DNA of 64,000 bases, taken from NCBI RefSeq assembly GCF_003006155.1, contig NZ_CP023559.1, positions 1,984,001-2,048,000 of the forward strand, given 5' to 3'. Positions 59,689 through 64,000 of this stretch are shown piece by piece. The first letter of the stretch is position 1, and each line of letters opens with the position of its first letter. This DNA is from Salinicola tamaricis (GTDB lineage: Bacteria > Pseudomonadota > Gammaproteobacteria > Pseudomonadales > Halomonadaceae). The notes below the pieces were generated by a model, which saw only the letters and a program-made list of their open reading frames with translations, was not told the origin of the DNA and ran no database searches. Both the position numbers and the translations under genes were made by a program.

Positions 59689-59703
59689 GTACAAGACTTG
59701 TAC
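59689..59703. promoter_or_regulatory. Dyad GTACAAGACTTGTAC, candidate operator
   Basis: Perfect 7+1+7 inverted repeat, flanked by GCT before and CAGC after, about 150 bp upstream of the zinc-ribbon start. Shares GCTGTACAA with the dyad at 59855. Regulator unknown. Confidence 0.5.
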
Positions 59704-59854
59704 CAGCATTGAAAGGTCGTAGCACTTATCCTGGGTTAACATTATGCTGCTAAGCACTTGAATTGCTTAAACTATTCTTCGAGAACAAATTGAAAGATCA
59801 ACGTTGTCAGTCATTTGCGTTCAGCAACTCGAAGCGGTCAGCGGGCCGCCCATA

Positions 59855-59869
59855 AGCTGTACAACAGCT
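59855..59869. promoter_or_regulatory. Dyad AGCTGTACAACAGCT, candidate operator
   Basis: Perfect 6+3+6 inverted repeat 160 bp upstream of the AI-2E-family gene. Shares GCTGTACAA with the dyad at 59689. Spacing does not fit LexA. Regulator unknown. Confidence 0.45.
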
Positions 59870-60027
59870 GATTTCACGCATATACGAAACGCCCTCCGGT
59901 GCCCCATGAGGCCTCGCTGGCGGGCGCGCCTGGTGGCGACGTTCGATAGGAGCGGCCACGCAGGCCGGGTTGCGGCTATGCTTGGCGTGTCATTCTTGGC
60001 GTGCCATTACCGGAGCCTGTCGATTCC

Positions 60028-61173
60028 ATGAGTTCATTGAGCCAGCACAAGGCGTTCATTCTGCTGCTGACGGCGGTCTCCATCGCTTTCATATGGCTGC
60101 TGCTGCCGTTCTATGGCGCGATCCTGTGGGCGGTCATCCTGGCGATCCTGTTCCAGCCGATGCACCGGCGACTGAACGCGCGGCTTGGGCAGCGGCCCAA
60201 CACGGCCGCGTTCCTCAGTGTGCTCGCCTGCGTGTTCATCGTCATCATCCCGATGTCACTGATCTTCTTCTCGCTACTGCGGGAGGGGGCGAGCCTCTAC
60301 CAGCGGCTCGACCAGGGTGATATCGACTTCAATGCCTATGTCGCCCAGTTCCGCGATTCGCTGCCGCCTTCCATACAGGGCTGGCTGGGCGATGCTGGCA
60401 TCGGTAGCTTCGCCGATTTGAGCAACCGGCTCGCCTCGGCGCTGGAGCAGGGCAGCCAACTGATCGCTCAGCACGTGCTGAGCATCGGCCAGAACACCCT
60501 GCAGTTCCTGATCAGTTCGGGGATCATGCTCTATCTGCTGTTCTTCCTGTTCCGTGACGGCCGCAAGCTGGGCTATCAGATTCGCACCACGGCGCCGCTC
60601 AGCGATGCCTATACCCATCGCCTGATCGACAAGTTCACCGCGGTGGTCCGGGCCACGGTCAAGGGCAACGTGATCATCGCCATGGCGCAGGGTGCGATCG
60701 GCGGTGTCGCGTTCTGGTTACTTGGGATCGAGGCGGCGCTTTTGTGGGGCGTGCTGATGGCGTTTCTGTCGCTGCTCCCGGCCATCGGCTCGGCGATCAT
60801 CTGGGTACCGGTGGCGGCCTATCTGCTGCTGAGCGGCGATTACGCCAGAGGCTCGATCCTGGTCTTCGTCGGCGTGGTGGTGATCGGACTGGTGGATAAC
60901 CTGCTGCGGCCGCCGCTGGTGGGCAAGGAGACCAAGCTACCGGACTATGTGGTGCTGATCTCCACCGTGGGCGGCATGACGCTGCTGGGGATCAACGGTT
61001 TCGTGCTGGGGCCGCTGATCGCGGCGCTGTTCATGGTGTCATGGTCGCTGTTTCGCTCCGAGAAAGAGGACGAAGAGCGGCCGCTCTCCGGTGGCGGTGA
61101 GATCACGACCGATTCTCGGCATCAACTACCGCACGCCGCGCAGGAAGCGCGACACGAGCACCGGGACGTCTAA
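60028..61173 (+). CDS. AI-2E family transporter (PerM-like permease)
   Basis: Inner-membrane protein, 381 residues with seven to eight helices. Family marks: FYGAILWAVILAILFQPMHR at the N-terminus, GVLMAFLSLLPAIGSAIIWV, DNLLRPPLVGKETKLPDYVV and GINGFVLGPLIAALF. The group includes Na+/H+ antiporters and the proposed AI-2 exporter TqsA, so the substrate is uncertain. ATG 60028 (MSSLSQHKAF) precedes the first helix. The C-terminal tail is polar, His-rich and not conserved. Confidence 0.88.
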   Translation: MSSLSQHKAFILLLTAVSIAFIWLLLPFYGAILWAVILAILFQPMHRRLNARLGQRPNTAAFLSVLACVFIVIIPMSLIFFSLLREGASLYQRLDQGDIDFNAYVAQFRDSLPPSIQGWLGDAGIGSFADLSNRLASALEQGSQLIAQHVLSIGQNTLQFLISSGIMLYLLFFLFRDGRKLGYQIRTTAPLSDAYTHRLIDKFTAVVRATVKGNVIIAMAQGAIGGVAFWLLGIEAALLWGVLMAFLSLLPAIGSAIIWVPVAAYLLLSGDYARGSILVFVGVVVIGLVDNLLRPPLVGKETKLPDYVVLISTVGGMTLLGINGFVLGPLIAALFMVSWSLFRSEKEDEERPLSGGGEITTDSRHQLPHAAQEARHEHRDV

Positions 61174-61262
61174 CGGGGTCTACCTCGCGGGACGAACCGA
61201 TGACTGCAACGAGGGACGATGCCCGGCAGACCAGGTCGCCGGGCAGGCAAGTGGGGACAAGG

Positions 61263-62778
61263 ATGTCGTTACACCAGGGAAAGCGGCGGGCGCTGGCCGG
61301 CGGGTTAATGCTGATATTCACGCTGCTGGCGGGGTGCGCCAACTATGCCGGCATCTCGCCGCAAGCGACGCTGACGCCGGTCAGCCGGCTGAGCGCGCAG
61401 CAGGTGCTGGGCGAGACCCCGATCTCGCCCGCGGCGTGGCCTGAGCGGGCGTGGTGGCGCGCGCTTGGCGATCCCGAACTGAACGCGCTGATCGACGAGG
61501 CGCTGGCGGATTCGCCGGATGTGGATGCGGCACGCGCGCGGCTGCGCTCGGCCAATGCGGCGATCGCCAGTGCCCGGGCCAGCGGCCTGCCGAGCGTCGA
61601 CGGCTCGGCCCAGGTGTCGCGCTCACGGGTCTCGGAGGTGCAGGACCCGCGGGGTCAGGGCAACTTCTACTCCACCACCCGCAAGCTGATGCTCTCTTTC
61701 GACTACGATCTGGATCTATGGGGCGGCAAGCGGGCCGCCTGGCGTGCGGCGCTGGGCGAGGCTCGGGCGCAGGAGATCGAGTTCCACGCTGCGGCGCTGA
61801 CGCTCTCGGTCAACGTGGCGCGGGCCTATGTCAGCCTGGCCCATGCCTTCGAGCTGCGCGATATCGCCAACCGCCAGCTCGACCGTGCCCAGCGGATCGA
61901 TGCGATCAATCGTGAGCTGCAGCAGGCCGGGCTCGACAATCAGCTGCAGAGCCTGCAGTCCCAGGTCACCGTCGCCAATGCGCGGCAGACGCTGGAGGCC
62001 GCCGAGCAGTCGATCCGCAGCCAGCGTATTTCGCTGGCCACGCTACTGGGCAAGGGGCCGGATCGCGGCCAGTCGATCCCGCGGCCGCGGGATCTGGCGC
62101 CGGCGATCGCCGCGCTGCCGAGCGTCATCCCCGCCGAGCTGATCGGGCACCGCCCTGACGTGATAGCGGCGCGCTGGCGGGTGGAAGCCGCCTCCCAGCG
62201 CATCAAGCAGGCCAAGGCGAAGTTTTATCCCAATCTCGACTTGACCGCGATGGCCGGTTTTCAGTCGCCGCTGGGGGACTACTTCTTCAGCGAGGCCGCG
62301 AAATCGGCCAGCGTGACGCCGGCGATCTCGCTGCCAATCTTCGACGGCGGGCGACTGCGCGCCAATCTGGAGAGCAGCGATGCCGACTACGATCTCGCCG
62401 TGTCGCGCTACAAACGCAACGCTGATCGAGGCGCTGGGGGAGGTGGTCGACGATATCACCACGCTCGATTCGGTGGCTCTCCAGCGCCAGCGTCAACAGC
62501 AGGCGGTTGCCAGCGCCCGAAATGCCTATGCGCTGGCCGACGAGCGCTATCAGGCGGGGCTTGCCAACTATCTCGACGTGCTCAGCAGCGAACAGCAATT
62601 GCTCAGTGCCGAGCAGAGCCTGGCTCAGCTCACCACCCAGCGCCTCGACCGCTCGGTGCAACTGGTCCAGGCGCTGGGCGGCGGGCTGGCGCTGGATGCG
62701 GCGGTGCCCCACGCACCCGGCGGCTTTCCGCAGGCGCCGGATCCGATGGTGGTGGGCCGCGATAGCCGAGGTATCTGA
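61263..62778 (+). pseudogene. Frame-broken NodT-type outer-membrane efflux lipoprotein
   Basis: TolC-like outer-membrane factor for tripartite efflux, about 505 residues. Lipoprotein signal with LLAGC near residue 25 (from ATG 61263; ATG 61200 would add 21 residues). NodT marks: WPERAWWRALGDPELNALIDE, FDYDLDLWGGKRAAWRAAL, GHRPDVIAARWRVEAASQRI and ATLLGKGPD. A single break at about 62415 shifts the frame from SRYKRN to ATLIEALGEVVDDITTL; the C-terminal part then runs normally to 62778. It may serve the FUSC/HlyD pump at 47-50 kb. Confidence 0.88.
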
Positions 62779-62781
62779 CCG

Positions 62782-64000
62782 CTACCCTAGATCGGGACAG
62801 GTGTCGCAGCTCTCGCTGGCAGCGTGGCTGGGCGGGCTCTTGAGGCGCGTCAGCGTATCGCGCAGCGGGGCCGGGCGGGCGTAGAGGTAACCCTGCAGGT
62901 AGCGCACGCCATGGCCGCGTAGATAGTCTGCCTGGGCACATGTCTCGATCCCTTCGGCGATCACCGTCAGCGTCAGGCGCTCGGCCAGATCGACGATATT
63001 GTCGAGCAGATGCCGCGAGAGAATGTCTTCGTCGGCCATGGCGACGTAACTGCGGTCGACCTTGAGGTAATCGACGCGGAAATGGCGCAGATAGTCGAGC
63101 CCGACGCTGCCGGTGCCGAAGTCGTCCAGCGCGATCAGAATACCCATCTCGCGCAGCCGCTCGAACAGCCGGAAGGTGTGTGGTGTGGCTCGGAACGGCT
63201 CACGTTCGGTCAGCTCCAGCACCAGCGTGATCCGCCCCGGCGGGAAGGTATCGAGAAAGCGCTGGCAGTCGTCGAGCAGCCGCCAGTCGTGGCAGTGCGC
63301 GGCCGAGAGGTTGAAGCCGATATGGAAGCCGTGAGGCAGCTCGGCCAGGCGCGACGTCAGCTCGGTGGCGACCCGATGCATCAGCGCCTGGGTCAGCGGT
63401 ACGATCATCCCGCTGCTCTCCGCCAGCGGGATGAACTGATCCGGCGGAATGATGCCCTCTCCGGGGTGGCGCCAGCGCACCAGCACCTCGGCACCGTTCC
63501 AGCGGTCGGTATCGGCATCCACGAACGGCTGATAGTAGGGCACGAACTCACCATCGCGCAGGGCACGCTCCAGCTCCTCCGCCGGCGAGCGTCGCTTGAG
63601 CATCAGCCAGAACATCAGCGCGCCGCACAGGATCAACAGGCCCAGGATAGGCAGGAAGTAACTTTCCAGCGTGTGCCACAGGCTGCCTGGGGCCAGTGTC
63701 GCGCGCAGCCGGAACGGATAATGACTGGAGAAGCGCTCGGGGACCGTACCATTGGTGCCCCAGGGCGCCGGAGATACGGTTCCGTCAGAGGCGAGTTGAT
63801 AGTCGCCGATCTGCAGTGTCAGCGTCAGGTCGCGCTCTGCCAGTTGCAGGACATTGATCACATACTGGCTGTCGATGCCGGCCAGTACGCTCCCGCCCGG
63901 GCTCGGCAGGCGAAACACGATCACCGCCCGCTGCGGTGTGACCTGGTTGCCGGCCATCAGGCGTAGACGCCCGGCACTGTAGTTCTGGCTCTGCTCTGGA
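62782..64000 (-). CDS. EAL-domain c-di-GMP phosphodiesterase, partial at window end
   Basis: Membrane-bound signalling protein, 3' part only; the frame runs off the right edge (ATG 63957 is internal). The visible N-terminal part fits a periplasmic CSS-motif sensor end, followed by a helix (FLPILGLLILCGALMFWLML) and an EAL domain. Catalytic residues are present: Glu in AEVLVRW, Asn in GFNLSAAH, Glu in ELTERE, the Asp pair in ALDDFGTG, Lys in LKVDRSYV, Glu in AEGIET. So it should hydrolyse c-di-GMP. No GGDEF domain in the visible part. Confidence 0.92.
   Translation of the reverse strand, partial: PEQSQNYSAGRLRLMAGNQVTPQRAVIVFRLPSPGGSVLAGIDSQYVINVLQLAERDLTLTLQIGDYQLASDGTVSPAPWGTNGTVPERFSSHYPFRLRATLAPGSLWHTLESYFLPILGLLILCGALMFWLMLKRRSPAEELERALRDGEFVPYYQPFVDADTDRWNGAEVLVRWRHPGEGIIPPDQFIPLAESSGMIVPLTQALMHRVATELTSRLAELPHGFHIGFNLSAAHCHDWRLLDDCQRFLDTFPPGRITLVLELTEREPFRATPHTFRLFERLREMGILIALDDFGTGSVGLDYLRHFRVDYLKVDRSYVAMADEDILSRHLLDNIVDLAERLTLTVIAEGIETCAQADYLRGHGVRYLQGYLYARPAPLRDTLTRLKSPPSHAASESCDTCPDLG

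Larger units (their letters stand above)
59543..60027. other. AT-richer intergenic region with two dyads
   Basis: 485 bp between the zinc-ribbon pair (leftward) and the AI-2E gene (rightward), clearly less GC-rich around 59700-59810. It holds two perfect dyads that share GCTGTACAA: GTACAAGACTTGTAC at 59689-59703 and AGCTGTACAACAGCT at 59855-59869. Both promoters must lie here. No gene supported. Confidence 0.6.

Noticed and set aside
59689..59703. LexA or lux-type box
   Set aside because: The CTG-N10-CAG spacing of LexA is not met, and the centre does not match the lux box consensus.
62782..63966. Plus-strand open frames opposite the EAL gene
   Set aside because: Gln/Arg/Ala-rich translation typical of antisense frames in high-GC coding DNA.

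Overview
The window is high-GC proteobacterial DNA, densely coding, with Shine-Dalgarno leaders and short intrinsic terminators. The gene mix (FolE2, ZnuCBA, tripartite tricarboxylate transporters, Na+-coupled carriers, an OpgD-type glucan protein, OmpW, and an acidic protein tail) fits a gammaproteobacterium close to Halomonadaceae. That assignment is inference: there is no rRNA or marker gene here. I saw no rRNA, tRNA, CRISPR array, prophage or intact insertion sequence.

Layout. 0.1-3.6 kb: peptide ABC importer (two permeases and a fused double ATPase). 3.6-7.0 kb: GhrA-type reductase, GNAT protein and two divergent Lrp/AsnC regulators. 7.0-11.0 kb: PrpE-type acyl-CoA synthetase, Zur-box-controlled folE2, and an aldo/keto reductase with its divergent LysR regulator. 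12.1-16.1 kb: copper module (CopD, CopC, a TonB-dependent copper receptor with a Met-Asp-Met repeat, and a DUF2946 protein). 16.3-20.1 kb: LysR regulator, amidohydrolase and sodium:solute symporter, the last two separated by a six-unit 16-bp repeat. 20.2-23.2 kb: PAP2 phosphatase, a long palindromic element, a Zur-box amidase and a HAD phosphatase. 23.6-35.8 kb: a LysR gene followed by an 11-kb single-strand catabolic cluster (TctA, TctB, thiolase, fused hydratase/dehydrogenase, ADP-forming acyl-CoA synthetase, hydratase, TctC, MmgE/PrpD). 36-47 kb: peroxiredoxin, aldo/keto reductase with AraC regulator, NlpC/P60 lipoprotein, glyoxalase I, OpgD, Na+/H+ antiporter-like carrier, deacetylase and M42 peptidase. 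47-50.4 kb: FUSC/DUF1656/HlyD efflux triad. 50.7-55.7 kb: OmpW, a broken YcaQ-like gene, then a Zur-box operon of a 48-residue small ORF with znuC, znuB and znuA. 55.8-64 kb: katG, a coiled-coil protein, two small zinc-ribbon proteins, an AI-2E/PerM permease, a NodT-type outer-membrane factor, and an EAL protein cut by the window end.

Two themes stand out. First, zinc homeostasis: three separate sites share the exact core GTTAT-N3-ATAAC, upstream of folE2, the amidase and the znu operon. Second, the 11-kb cluster lacks an acyl-CoA dehydrogenase but has a thiolase with the 3-oxoadipyl-CoA thiolase signature. It therefore looks like a route from an imported, already unsaturated acid to succinyl-CoA and acetyl-CoA.

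Caution: about a dozen otherwise well-conserved genes carry single-base frame breaks, often within short base runs. This is more likely residual sequencing error than mass gene decay. Broken genes are typed as pseudogenes, but many may be functional in the real organism.
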